NCBI RefSeq assembly: GCF_028640845.1
Contig: NC_080539.1
Location: forward strand, 162,407,736 to 162,471,735
Origin: Ahaetulla prasina
Taxonomy: Eukaryota > Chordata > Lepidosauria > Squamata > Colubridae
Direction: 5' to 3'
DNA length: 64,000 bases
The translations under genes were made by a program, and so were the position numbers. Of the stretch, positions 45,568-56,443 are shown piece by piece. Position 1 is the first letter of the stretch. Each line of letters starts with the position of its first letter. Under the pieces are notes generated by a model. That model saw only the letters and a program-made list of their open reading frames with translations. It ran no database searches and had not been told where the DNA came from.

Positions 45568-46293
45568 TCAGTCCTTTCTTTGATGGATGCAATCCATCTC
45601 TTTGTACAATTTTTCATTGGACCAGTTGCAGACATCATGACTAATAAAACCAAAGCCTTCCCTTTTACACCACTCCTTTAGCCACACATTAAACTCCACT
45701 ACACGCTGGCCTTTACCTTTTTGTTCCTTATGTACTGGTAAAACCTCTGAAAAGTTAAGCCTACAACCTATGCTATTAAGTTCATACCCTAAGCTCTGGA
45801 AATCATTCTGCACAGAAAGCACATCCTTTTGGGACAGATCATTTGTGCCAAGGTGTATAATAGCATCAACATCAGAATCCTTACTGGCATTCTTGACTAT
45901 CTTAAGAATACGCCTCTTGTCTCTGCTGGCAGTAGCACCAGGTAGACACCTGACGCCTTTCAAACCCCCCATATCCTTTCCTAAATTTACATCCCTTACA
46001 ATTGAATCACCAATCAGAAGGTGGCTTCTCTTTTTGGATACCTTGCTCTTCTTGTGTGACCGATCTGTAATACTTGATACACACTTTTCCAAAGTAGGTT
46101 CACACTTTTCCAAAGTAAGTTCTTCATCTTGAACCATAATCCCTTGATTGTTTGAGTTATCAGTATCACAACTACCTTGATCTGTCACTTTAGTGTTCCT
46201 ATTTAGGTCAGCAAGGGCACTATATCTGTTATACTGGGACACTGTAAAAGCTTTGTGTTTATGGTTCACAGCTCTCACCCTGCCAGATCCCAC
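45568..46293 (-). pseudogene. CR1 ORF1 with SGNH-hydrolase-like domain
   Basis: A 241-codon open frame. Two LEKC(EPT) heptads are followed by a serine/lysine-rich linker, then LLIGDSIVRDV (GDS block with the nucleophile serine), GATASRDKR, AIIHLGTNDLS (GxND block) and a C-terminal stretch (EWCKREGFGFISHDVCNW) that ends before a clear DxxH, unless it overlaps SHD. CR1/L2 ORF1 proteins are known to carry such an esterase-like domain, thought to act with membranes or RNA particles. The true start lies upstream in broken frames near 46440-46480 (CPLCKQISSLVDR), which looks like a zinc-binding motif. Confidence 0.8.
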
Positions 46294-46598
46294 GGTTGTC
46301 CATACTGCCCTTTTCCTGCAGGATCTTTGTGGTAGAGGGGGCTGATGGCTCAGCAGCTGGAATGGCTGAATTGGGTACCTAATTTCTGCTTGGAGAGCAT
46401 AGATTAGAGATTCTAGATATGTAATCTGTCCACGAGACTGCTAATTTGTTTACAAAGAGGACAGTACCCAAATTTGAAAAGGGTATCATGAAGACAGCTG
46501 CAAAACAAGTATTGCACTGAACTAAGCCAGTCATTTTGAATAGAATAAAATCACAATCTCAAGTGGACCAACCCTGAATATATTATTGCTATTTTTAT

Positions 46599-47243
46599 TT
46601 GCAGAAATTTTCCACCCCACTACTCCTTAAAGCAGCAGCTCAACTCACGTGATTTTCTGAAGCAAATCAGGAAGAAATGCAGAAATTTTCCACCCCCACT
46701 ACTCCTTAAAGCAGCAGCTCAACTCACGTGTTTTTCTGAAGCAAATCAGGAAGAAATGCAGAAATTTTCCACCCCCACTACTCCTTAAAGCAGCAGCTCA
46801 ACTCACGTGTTTTTCTGAAGCAAATCAGGAAGAAATGCAGAAATTTTCCACCCCCACTACTCCTTAAAGCAGCAGCTCAACTCACGTCGTTTTCTGGAGC
46901 AAATCAGAAGAAATGCAGAAATTTTCCACCCCACTACTCCTTAAAGCAGCAGCTCAACTCACGTGTTTTTCTGAAGCAAATCAGAAGAAATGCAGAAATT
47001 TTCCACCCCACTACTCCTTAAAGCAGCAGCTCAACTCACGTGTTTTTCTGAAGCAAATCAGGAAGAAATGCAGAAATTTTCCACCCCCACTACTCCTTAA
47101 AGCAGCAGCTCAACTCACGTGTTTTTCTGAAGCAAATCAGGAAGAAATGCAGAAATTTTCCACCCCCACTACTCCTTAAAGCAGCAGCTCAACTCACGTG
47201 TTTTTCTGAAGCAAATCAGGAAGAAATGCAGAAATTTTCCCGC
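46599..47243. repeat. 79-bp minisatellite, about eight copies
   Basis: Tandem units start TGCAGAAATTTTCCACCCC and contain TACTCCTTAAAGCAGCAGC, CAACTCACGTG and TTTTTCTGAAGCAAATCAG. Small indels vary the unit (76-79 bp). Most units contain CACGTG. The last partial unit fuses into the 3' end of a minus-strand SINE at TTTTCCCGCCCTTCTC. Confidence 0.95.
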
Positions 47244-47492
47244 CCTTCTCTGAAGACTCAGGGCGGCTTACATTGTGTAAGGCAATAGCCTCATCCATTT
47301 GTATATTATATACAAAGTCAACTTGTATTGCCCCCCCCAACAATCTGGGTCCTCATTTTACCTACCTTATAAAGGATGGAAGGCTGAGTCAACCTTGGGT
47401 CTTGTGGGACTCGAACCTGCAGTAATTGTATGTAATTGCAGGCAGCTGTGTTAATAACAGACTGCATTAGCCTGTTGAGCCACAAGAGGCCC
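47244..47492 (-). mobile_element. tRNA-derived SINE, CCGCCCTGAGT tail type, copy 1
   Basis: Reverse orientation: the right edge GAGCCACAAGAGGCCC and GACTCGAACCTGCAG are complements of A- and B-box regions; the centre has GGTCCTCATTTTACCTACC; the left edge CCCGCCCTTCTCTGAAGACT is the complement of the conserved 3' tail. Same type as 50112-50376. Confidence 0.8.
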
Positions 47493-49182
47493 ATGGTTCA
47501 GCTTCAGCATCATCACCATACTGAAAAACAGTGCAAAAAAAGGGGCAAACTCAAGATACAGTCATTTAGCAGGTTACTATTCTCACAGGCTGACACCTAC
47601 ATTATTCATCCACAAAACCAATGTCACCTTTTGGAATAGTCCATCCTATAATCATTGGGTTGGCTGATGCAGTCTTTGATACATACCAGAGCAACAGAAG
47701 ATGACAAAAGTTGAAATGACATTTGTGGAACAATTTTAATATTCCATATAATGCTAAAAAGAACAATATATTTATATTAAATTGGAGCCTAGGATGGTTA
47801 TACTCTTTCCTCAATTGCATACATAGCTATACAAAGCCATCCTAGGCTGATAATGCTGTGGAATTCATGAGTTGTGGCCCTGAGCCAAAACTGAATCCCC
47901 AAAAAGACAGAGTAGCTGTTCATACAAAGATTTCCCACTCCTCTGTCTGATCTTGTTATGGCTTTGAGTGGAGTGCTACTCCCCATCCATCGCCATTCCC
48001 AAAAGGACAGAATGTCCTCCATGACTCATAGCTATGGCTAAATGGGCAAGTGACAATGGTGGCCAGAGGAAACTTTTTAGTCTTGGGAACTGTGCCAGTC
48101 GCAGCCTTATTTGGAGCAAGAAGGTTGGATGAGGGTAACTCATTGTCTGCCCTTTTAAGGTAGCACACAGGAATAAAAAGAATGCTATTTTATTGTTGAG
48201 AGGAATGCAACAGAATCTTGAAAGCCTGCCAGAAGCTCTCTCTGCCCTCTCTACCAATGAACAGAATTAAATAGTGATTATTTTGAGTTTCTTTCTATTT
48301 CCTTGGCAATGAGTCATTGTTTTTTCTTCCTCTAAAGGCTCATCTGTTCCTTTATCAAGGTTATCTCCACATTTCTTTACAATCATACTCTTATCGCTAA
48401 CAGATAGATTACAGCACTCTGCTAGCAGAAGACAGACACTTCAGCCATATTAAACCTGTGCTGTGGGCATTGTGTTGGCTGCTAATAAGTGCCTGGTAAA
48501 TTCAAAGAGTTGTGTTCTTCATTTAAATTGCTTCGCAGCTTGGCTTCTAGGTATCTGTAGGACAACTTTCTCTGGTACAGCTGTGCTCATCCCAGAAGGT
48601 ATGTTATCTATCTGCAGTGTGTACAAGATCAGACTGGGGGGAGGCAGGTACAATGTTATGACCCCCTGCCTTATGGATATTAGATTAATGCTAGCTTAGA
48701 GACCTTTCTGGAAAGCAATTAAAACTGATCTGTCACCTACAGCTTTGGAGAAGTAAAACTAATTCTGCATTGATGTGTACCTAGGTTGCCTGAGACTGAA
48801 CTGTGTTTGTTTATTTTTATTTATGTATTTATTTTTTTATCCTGCATTTATTATTTTTATAAATAACATTGGACAGCAAGGTGTTTTTTTTTAAAAAAAG
48901 TTTTCCTTCTTGAAAAACTTTTGGTGATTATAACAGGCCCTTCAAACTGAATACAAATGTGATTTCTGAATGACTGTATCACACAGGAATCTTGAGAAAT
49001 ATGAAGTTAACTTTTAATGACAATGCTTTTAATTGCATGAGGTTTCTGACATGCTACATGAGTTCTACAGGGCTAAGAAGTGTTTTGCTGCTGATTTTCA
49101 TTTGTTCTTGCTGCAGTTTTCAACAATAATCAGTGAGCATTGATGGATTCTAGTTGCCCTGATACTGTTTTTCCATTGTGGC
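47493..49182. other. No gene recognised
   Basis: Nothing supported over about 1.7 kb; frames near 47976-48257 (minus) and 48463-48699 (plus) have no motif or splice context. Confidence 0.45.
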
Positions 49183-49187
49183 AATGT

Positions 49188-49741
49188 TGTTTGACCCAGG
49201 CCCAAGTAGGTAGTAGGAAACTCAGTCCGTGAAAAAACAAACAAACTTTATTCAAACAGATGAGAATTACTTCATTCCCAGCATCTTCAACTCAAATTAA
49301 AACAAATTCCTCCCAAAACAAATTCCTCAGTCCTATATCAAACCTTGGTCCAATTAGGCAAACTGCCAAAGGCCTTTCTTTCTTTCAGAAGTCACAAAAA
49401 TAAATGCAAGACATAGTCGAAGCAGAAGACGAAGCTACCAACGTTGTTTTCCGGCAAAGCCCAAACTCTGTAACTGGTCTGTCTTAAGCCTTATGTAAGG
49501 GGCCAATCATCTCTTGGCCCTATTCCCGAGTCGTCCTCTTTGCTTGAGCTGCTCTTGCCTTTTGGCAGCTCTTCTCATGTGTGCATTAGGAACAGGCTCC
49601 TCCTGTTCCTCCGCCTCACTACTATCAGTCACTGGAGGCTCTGGAGTCTACACCTCACTCCCCGATGGTTCTGGCCTCATCTGAGCCTCATCGCTGTCCG
49701 ACTCCATTGCCAGCTCCACAGGCTGCTGACGGACCACAACA
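49188..49741 (-). mobile_element. Solo LTR, family A, copy 3
   Basis: 554 bp, plus-strand ends TGTTTGACCCAGG and GGACCACAACA, with a perfect 5-bp duplication AATGT (49183-49187 and 49742-49746). The minus strand shows the shared acidic frame (MESDSDEAQMRPEPSGSEV, one stop, then DSSEAEEQEEPVPNAHMRRA). Confidence 0.9.
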
Positions 49742-49746
49742 AATGT

Positions 49747-50111
49747 CCTAGTGAAACTTTTCATTATGTTTGTCACTGACTGCATCTAGATTTTTGGGGA
49801 AAAAATTCAAGTATGAATGCAGACAATAAATATTCAGTGTCATGTTTGTATGCTGGTTGTATGGTTTTATATGCTGCAAAAGGTTTGTCAACCAGCTAAA
49901 TGTAGTTTGGTTCTCTGTAGTTGCCAAGAAAATTCTCAATTATATCTTTGAATGATTTCCAGGTGATTTTCTATGAGCCCACTAACAGATCTTCAAACCA
50001 CTTATCAGTGATGACTTATGTGATCTGTGAACTGACAAAAATACCTTCCTTAATTTTTTCCTCAATTATTCTTGGAAAAATCTGTCTCAAGTAGTGAAAA
50101 CCTTTTTTTTT
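49747..50111. other. No gene recognised
   Basis: Nothing supported; ends in a T run at 50102-50120 that is the A-tail of the next SINE. Confidence 0.4.
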
Positions 50112-50376
50112 TTTTTTTTTTACATTTATACCCCGCCCTTCTCCGAAGACTCAGGGCGGCTTACAGTGTATAAGGCAATAGTCTCATTCTATTTGTATAT
50201 TTTTACAAAGTCAACTTATTGCCCCCCCAACAATCTGGGTCCTCATTTTACCTACCTTATAAAGGATGGAAGGCTGAGTCAACCTTGGGCCGGGCTCGAA
50301 CCTGCAGTAATTGCAGGCTTTGTGTTCTTAATAACAGGCCTTACCAGCCTGAGCTAAACCGGCCCACTTTGCCTTC
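50112..50376 (-). mobile_element. tRNA-derived SINE, CCGCCCTGAGT tail type, copy 2
   Basis: T run then CATTTATACCCCGCCCTTCT at the left (3' tail), the GGTCCTCATTTTACCTACC centre, GGCTCGAACCTGCAGTAATT as the complemented B box and CAGCCTGAGCTAAACCGGCC at the head. Confidence 0.85.
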
Positions 50377-50379
50377 CCT

Positions 50380-50490
50380 ATCCCAAAGGTGCTTTTTCAG
50401 AAGGCAACTGGACTTCCTTGTTTTTTTCTTTGAAGACGTTTTGCTTCTCATCCAAGAAGATTCTTCAGCTCTGACTGGATGGTTGAGAAT
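50380..50490. repeat. Single arm of foldback repeat family
   Basis: CCCAAAGGTGCTTTTTCAGA, GGCAACTGGACTTCC, TTGCTTCTCATCCAAGAAG and CAGCTCTGACTGGATGG match the arm described at 1432-1700. Confidence 0.65.
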
Positions 50491-50531
50491 GGAAGGATTT
50501 ATATTCCTTGCAGATAGGTGGTCATTTGCAT

Positions 50532-50829
50532 CAGTGGTGGGTTTCAAATCTTTTTAGTGCTGGTTCTGTGGGTGTGGATTGGTGGGCGTGGCATGGCTTG
50601 GTGGGCGTGGTTTGGTGGGTGTGGCAGGGGAAGGATACTGTAAAATATCCATTCCATCCCCAATCCAGGGGAAGGTTACTGCAAAATCCCCATTTCTTCC
50701 CAATCAGTTGGGACTCGGGAGGCAGAGAATAGACCAGTCAGAGGGGGTATTTACCGGTTTTCCAAACTACTCAAAATTACCATTACCGGTTCTCCAGAAC
50801 TGGTCAGAACTTGCTGAAACCCACCTCTG
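50532..50829 (+). mobile_element. hAT-type MITE, GGTGGGTTTCA family, complete copy
   Basis: 298 bp with ends CAGTGGTGGGTTTCAAAT and TGCTGAAACCCACCTCTG and a perfect 8-bp duplication ATTTGCAT (50524-50531 and 50830-50837). Subterminal motifs GGTTCTGTGGG (left) and ACCGGTTCTCCAGAACTGG (right) recur in all family members. This copy anchors the annotation of the others. Confidence 0.95.
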
Positions 50830-51157
50830 ATTTGCATCCTTTTAGGGGGTCATTGAAGCTCTTGGATGTTTATCTGTATATTTGGGGTCACTTGAGTAGT
50901 GCTAATGGTTCCTGTACTCTTCAAGTTTTCTGGAAATCCGTTCATGCTTCTACACCTTTTGGAGGGTGTTCATCCCAAATTGCAGACTTTTAGCTATGCA
51001 ATTTGGGATGAACACTGTTTTCTATAAAAACAGAAGATTTCTGTAAAATGATATGTGATAGGTTAAATTACAAGTTATTTTCATGATTAGCAGCCAAAAA
51101 TCTGTAAGATATATGCAAAAGTGTTCAGGAAGCAAAATCTTTGAAGTCCAGTGTAAC

Positions 51158-51307
51158 CAGTGGTGGTATTCACTTACCTTCACTATCAGTTTGCATGTGC
51201 AGAGTGTCAAAAACCGGACCTGATGATATCCAGGCAGGTGGGCGGAGCCTCCTGCATCTGCTACCAGTTTACTCGAATTGGTTAGAACTGGCAAAATACC
51301 ACCACTG
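51158..51307. mobile_element. 150-bp hAT-type MITE
   Basis: Perfect 13-bp inverted ends CAGTGGTGGTATT and AATACCACCACTG with flanks AGTGTAAC and ACTGTAAC (7 of 8). Internally GCATGTGCAGAGTG and TGGGCGGAGCCTCC. Related in its termini to 115-251. Confidence 0.9.
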
Positions 51308-51447
51308 ACTGTAACTCAAGGTGGCAAACATACACAATGCTCCTTCCTCTTCCTACTATTTGTTTATTTCTATTGGTTTCTGGGATTACTGAGTAATTTT
51401 TCATTTAATGTGGTTTTCTGTTTTTTTTAAAAAAAAATACTTCAGAT

Positions 51448-51675
51448 CAGGGGTGTCAAACTTGGCCTCATTGCAGGCCATATCAGGATTTTGTTTGCCC
51501 TTGGGGGGCCAGAGTGGGCATGGCCTGGTCATCATGGCCAACTGGGTAGGCGTGGCTGGGGTGGGCCAGGGCAGCACGGTCTGGTCCCTCACTGTCTCCA
51601 GGATGACCCAGTGGGACAACTCTGGGCCTACCATGGGCCGAATCTGGCCCACAGGCCATGTGTTTAAAATGTCTG
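51448..51675. mobile_element. hAT-type MITE, GGTGTCAAACT family, copy 3
   Basis: Left end CAGGGGTGTCAAACTTGGCC; the right end is diverged (GTGTTTAAAATGTCTG). Flanks CTTCAGAT and CTTTAAAT agree at 6 of 8. Shorter and older than the copies at 8448 and 21041. Confidence 0.75.
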
Positions 51676-51683
51676 CTTTAAAT

Positions 51684-53099
51684 CAACCGTTGTAGAAGTT
51701 GTAAGATTCATATGCCCAAATTTAATGAATACATTTTAAAGAAGTTTTCTACATAGTGCCTTTTTGCAAAATGGGCAAGGAAGTTGTATGAATATCCTTT
51801 CTTTCACTGTATCATTATCTTTCCACTGGACATTCTTGGCTTCCCAAGAAGGCTTCCCTTAATTTGCATTCAGTCCCAAGGAAATACATCAGAAGGGAAT
51901 GCCTACCATGGAACTTTTTCATATACTATTACCAGTAAAGATAAATTTTCTTCTTGAAGAACTTGATGAATTTCTCCTTCCCCTGGAGAAATTCAGGGGG
52001 GGGGGGGAATTGTCTACTCAATTTCCCTGCTTATAAATTTTGTCAATTGTGAGCAGTCATTTGTGCTTATCTGGATCTGAAACTCCTGCTTTAGAGAGGG
52101 AAGCACGAGTTAACTTGATCTACTTTCTCCTTCAACAAAGAGAATAAATTCTGCAGTCTACATAGCTTCAGATTCCAGCAGGAACTTACATTGTTTGATG
52201 ATCTTTGGATAAAGATCTCCATTGACCAATTAGATATGGAGTTTCCCCACCCCCACCACACAGTTTTAAAAAAGATCTTCAAAATGATCTACTTTACTTT
52301 CAAGAAAGGAGCAAAACAGCTCTGTTAGTTTCTTTTTCATTAGCAGCAACAGGAGAAAAGAAAAGAGAGAGAAAGAGAAGATGGCAAAGCAGCCACATTC
52401 ACCAATGTCAGTATGCCAAAACCAGTGCAGAAATATAATGTGATTTCTGACTGTGAAGTGACAGGTACTACACATAACAGTAATTTTGATATTAGTTCAC
52501 AAATAACATCAGACACATTCAACATTTATATTTACACCTACTGCAGAGCATAGGAAGCCAATTTCCACGTGTGATACTAATGTGTAATGAATCGCATGTC
52601 TGAGAAAACATTGAGCACTGACATAAATGAAAGCCACTGTATAGTATTGGAAGGAGTTTTTAAAAATAGACAGAAAAAGCTATCATTTGTTATACCTTAA
52701 TTTTTTTATTTTTTTTTTAGTAATTCAAGAAGGTTTAATAAAAGATAAAGTATCATTTCAAAGTCACACAGATACAGCTCAAAATATTGTCCGGTGACAG
52801 TACCGAAGACATGGTGTTGAACTGAAAAAAATATAAAGGAATAATAACTTTTTTTTCAGGTAATCAGATGGATAGAAATAAGAGATAGAAGTAGGGCTGT
52901 TAATGACACCATCATTGAAATGACTGACAAGCCAATACCTATATTTTTTTAAGATCTCTAGCACAAATCCTCCGTCTAACAGCTCTTGAAGAGTTTTCAA
53001 AACTCAACATAAAAAGAAATTGTAGAGAAAAACTGCATCAATGGAGGTTTATGGCAAACCTCCAACTCCAGGAAGATAAAAGAACAAAGAATCAAAGAG
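51684..53099. other. No gene recognised
   Basis: Nothing supported over about 1.4 kb. A G run near 52000 and an A/T run near 52700 are the only compositional features. Confidence 0.4.
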
Positions 53100-53565
53100 T
53101 AACAGAGTTGGAAGGGACCTTGCAGGTTATATAGACAAGATATTCCATATCATTCCAGACAAATGGCTCTTCGATCTCTTAGAGAACCTCCACTGATGGA
53201 GCCCCCATAACTTCTGGAGGCAACCCATTACACTGATTAATTGTTCTCACTGTCAGAATTTTTCTCCTTAGGTTGGATCCCCCTTTAATGAACTTCCACT
53301 TGTTACTTCTTGTCCTGCCCTCAGGTGCTTTGACAAATTAGGTCGACCACATCTTCTCTGTGACAGCCTCTCAAATACTGAAAGTCTGCTATCATGTCAC
53401 CCTTAGTCCTTCTCCTTGTGAGGCTAGACATTCCCAATACTTATAACTGTTCTTCATATATTTTAGTTTCCAGTCCCCTAATCATCTTTGTTGCTCTTCT
53501 CTGCACTTTTTCTAAGGACTCAACATCTTTTTTTGTATTATAGTGATCAAAACTGAATTTGATTG
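53100..53565 (-). mobile_element. Old CR1 3' end
   Basis: AACAGAGTTGGAAGGGACCTT opens the reverse-complemented CR1 3' UTR, followed by diverged versions of the C-terminal coding sequence (CACTGTCAGAATTTTTCTCC, TGCCCTCAGGTGCTTTG, ATCATCTTTGTTGCTCTTCT). It is more diverged than 20063-20489 and 40061-40692. Confidence 0.8.
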
Positions 53566-54089
53566 GCTTCATTTCAGTGGGGGGGCGGGGACGCAATTAT
53601 GCAGAAACCTTCAACTTATGAAAACTATAACTAACCAGGAGAATTCAACAGCAGCCTCTTGGTCTATTTCATCACAACGCCAGTGAGAACAGAGGTCTGC
53701 TTAAATAAAAAAAATTATTTCAGTAAACCCCCTGCTTGGCTGCTGTGACTAGTTAGTATCATATTGTTGCCAACAAAGTTGCTCAGATTCTGCCTGCCTT
53801 TAAGATAAGGCAGGAACTGCAAAGACTCTGCCCCTCTACTCTATTGTATAATAGTGTATAATAACAGAATCTTGAAAGCCTGCATGGTATCCCTCTGTCC
53901 CCTTGTGTTTGTACCAAACAAAATCAAGGCAGGAATATTTCTCACATGTTATCCTTTCCCAAACTTGAGTTGTCAATTACCCTATGGTTCTTGAATTTCT
54001 TCCTCAAAATTGTTTCCATATGCCAGGACAGATTTGCTGAAACTTTGAACCCCATATGGGTGAAGGCAATTGAAACCATACTGTGTCAC

Positions 54090-55480
54090 CTTATCTGGGA
54101 CTCCTTCTGGCTTATGGACTTGGATGAAGTAAATAAGATGCTTTCTCAGCTATCCCCAGGAAACTTAGGTTCGAACCTTGCTCCTCCTGAGCCCAAATGA
54201 GCTGTATATTGGATATTGAACACTTTGACATTGATATCCTATAGTTTAGGAAGCAATGATGCCAATAGCCTTGAAACTGACTGTGATGTTCATCTTCTTG
54301 AAAAGGTCCTGTGTGAAATTTACTTCACAACGATTGCTCTGTCTCTAACTTACTCTTTGGGAGGAAGGTTACTGAGATTGTGGTCAGTGCAAAAATTATA
54401 GGATGACAAGAAAAAACAAATTAACTGGAACCTTTTCAGTCAGGATTCAGATCTCTGTATGGGATAGAGACTCACTGTTGCTGATGACTTTTGTCAGCAT
54501 CTAAATGAAGACAGTATGCCCCTTATGGTCATATAAGGAGTTTCTGGCCTTCAGTATCTATAACCATGGTATTGTTCTAGACTCTAGTCCAGGGGTCAGC
54601 AACCTGTGGCTCTGGAGCAGCATGTGGCTCTTTCATCCCCCTGCTGTGGCTTCCTGTCACTGGTCGGCTCCACAATTGATAGGGCTTTCTGTTAGGACAG
54701 ATAGAGGAAAAAGGATGCCACACTAGGAGGAGACTCTATGGTGGGTGAACCGGACTTCCAGTTGGCTCCAGAATTGAATGGGGGACTTCCAATTAGGACC
54801 TTTGTGGCTCTTTGAGTGTCTAAAGTTGCTGACCCCTGCTCTAGTCCAAATGAAACAATTAGTGATTGGGAGCAACGTTTTGCAATGTTTCTATTCATTT
54901 TTAAGTCGGCTGCTCACATGGTGATAGGGAGTGATTGTCCAAAGGATGCTATCTTGTAGGATTAATCCCACCTTCTTTAAATATTTACATAAAGCTGCTG
55001 TAGGATGTTGATAGGCATAGTGATGATTCCCAGTTATACATTACTATCCAAAGCCATTCAGGAGATGTTGTAAAAATTTTGATTCAGTATCTAAGGATGT
55101 AAAATAAACTTGGTAGTTATCCATCAAGCTTATTTTTCATCTGTTGGGTTGCCTGTCTCTTAATGAGGTGGCATTTCCACCAAATGAGAAGACTCGTGAC
55201 TTAGAGGTTCTCCGGCACTTGTGGCTATGTCAGGATAGGGTAGTGGAAGTTAGAGTCTTTGGCCAACTTTAGCTGGTGAATCAGTTGTAAACCTATCTGG
55301 AAGGTGAGCATCTCACCCCAGTAACTGGTGCTCTCATCAGCACTCATTTGAATTCTGCAGTGCTCTTTACAGGAGGCTGCTTTGAAGACCACCTGAAAGC
55401 CTTAATTGGATGAGAATACAATCTACTTGTTGGAAGACATTGCTGACAATAGCACATTACATCTGCTCCAATCCTGTACT
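54090..55480 (+). pseudogene. Heavily decayed L2-like LINE ORF2
   Basis: Scattered plus-strand pieces in shifting frames resemble an L2/CR1-group ORF2 in the correct order: WDSFWLMDLDEVNKMLSQLS then AP-rich linker (54095-54200); a fingers-palm stretch at about 54430-54500 (SQDSDLCMG, ADDFCQHLNED); LSLNEVAFPPNEKTRDLEVL (about 55160) like the usual L(S)LN..ALPP..VR.LGVLLD; and a C-terminal PILYQLIMDPGCLYSYYGK like a PvL.aLHWLPV block (55470-55510). A hAT-type MITE is inserted at 54590. Identification rests on pattern order, not identity. Confidence 0.5.
54590..54838. mobile_element. hAT-type MITE, GGTCAGCAAC family
   Basis: 249 bp with ends CAGGGGTCAGCAACCTGTGG and AAAGTTGCTGACCCCTG and a perfect 8-bp duplication CTCTAGTC (54582-54589, 54839-54846). 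Non-coding; the phrase TTGTGGCTCTTTGAG near the right mirrors TGTGGCTCTTTCATC near the left. Confidence 0.9.
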
Positions 55481-56443
55481 AATTGATTATGGATCCTGGT
55501 TGTCTTTACAGCTATTATGGGAAAACAGCTTCATATAATGCTGGGCCAAGCCTTAGGAATCACATCTTGAATGCACTTGGGTACTACATACTGTATGCAC
55601 TTGCACACATGTATATTTATGGTAATAGAGAACAGAATATGGTAGAGACTGAAAGATGGGAGAAAAGTCTCATTCTTTTTTCTTACCTGTCTGTTTTAGA
55701 TCACTGCTTCTCAGATACAATTTCTCTACTTATTATACTTTGGGAAGATCATTAAAAAGGAGGAGGTATCCTTAGTCTTGGTCACCCTAGTTAAATCATT
55801 ACTTTGTGCTATTTTTGGTAGTAAGGAAACTACAATCTTGAGCATGGGCAGAAATGGGGGAAATAATTTTTTTTACTCCTCATTGTCAGCTGCCATCTTA
55901 TGTTTGTTGTGCTTTGCTGTTAGGAGTGACAGACTGCCATGAACTGTGGGAGGGGAAACAAAGGGGCAGGGGATACTTGGGGAAATGAAAGTAGAGACTG
56001 TGCTGCCTTAAGATGCTGCTCCAAGGTCATCCAGCTGGCAAAAGGAGGGAGCCGCATACCAACTGAGCTCTGGCTGACTGTAATGAAAACATATTGCATG
56101 GACTTGATTGGTCATAGACAGTTGGGGGGTGGAGTAGAATTTAGGGATTTTGGTGCGCAATTCTCAGTTCTGGCTATGCAATATTGCAATATGCTTGATC
56201 TCTAATAAAACTATAACTTTATCAACAAATGGAGCCAAAGATCATTTCTATTTAGAGGCTTAAGTCATGGTAGGGCTGAAATCCATATTCCTGCCTCCCC
56301 ATTTCCATAGGGAAGATGCAGTGTGTTTCCTATCAATCAATTATAGATATGTCATCTGTACAGATAGTGGACATCCTTTGGCCATTAGGAATCTTCCCCC
56401 ACCCACCCCCAAAAATTTTTTTACCATCTAAGTTAGTAAAACT
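55481..56443. other. No gene recognised; possible old LTR-like end
   Basis: Unassigned. The stretch 55880-56225 is somewhat GC-richer and ends CTAATAAAACTATAACTTTATC, which resembles the R-U5 end of an LTR, but I see no terminal inverted bases or target duplication. Confidence 0.3.

Larger units (their letters stand above)
42470..46560 (-). mobile_element. CR1 LINE, nearly full length
   Basis: About 4.1 kb in minus orientation with ORF1, endonuclease, RT and a 3' UTR ending near ATCATATAACATCAGAGTTGG. Order and motifs are those of CR1. ORF1 and the RT portion are open over long stretches, but the linker between endonuclease and RT has several frameshifts, so the copy is young yet defective. 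The 5' end is not sharply defined; the region to about 46560 (CCTCTTTGTAAACAAATTAG) still looks ORF1-like. No target duplication found. Confidence 0.9.

Noticed and set aside
46599..47243. CRISPR-like regular repetition
   Set aside because: The 79-bp units are contiguous tandem copies without unique spacers, in eukaryotic repeat-rich DNA; it is a minisatellite.
53946..54200. 84-codon frame as a host exon
   Set aside because: Its end (WDSFWLMDLDEVNKMLSQLS) fits an L2-like LINE linker and the following sequence keeps LINE order.
55880..56225. Possible solo LTR ending AATAAAACTATAAC
   Set aside because: No TG...CA ends, no target duplication and no second copy in the window.
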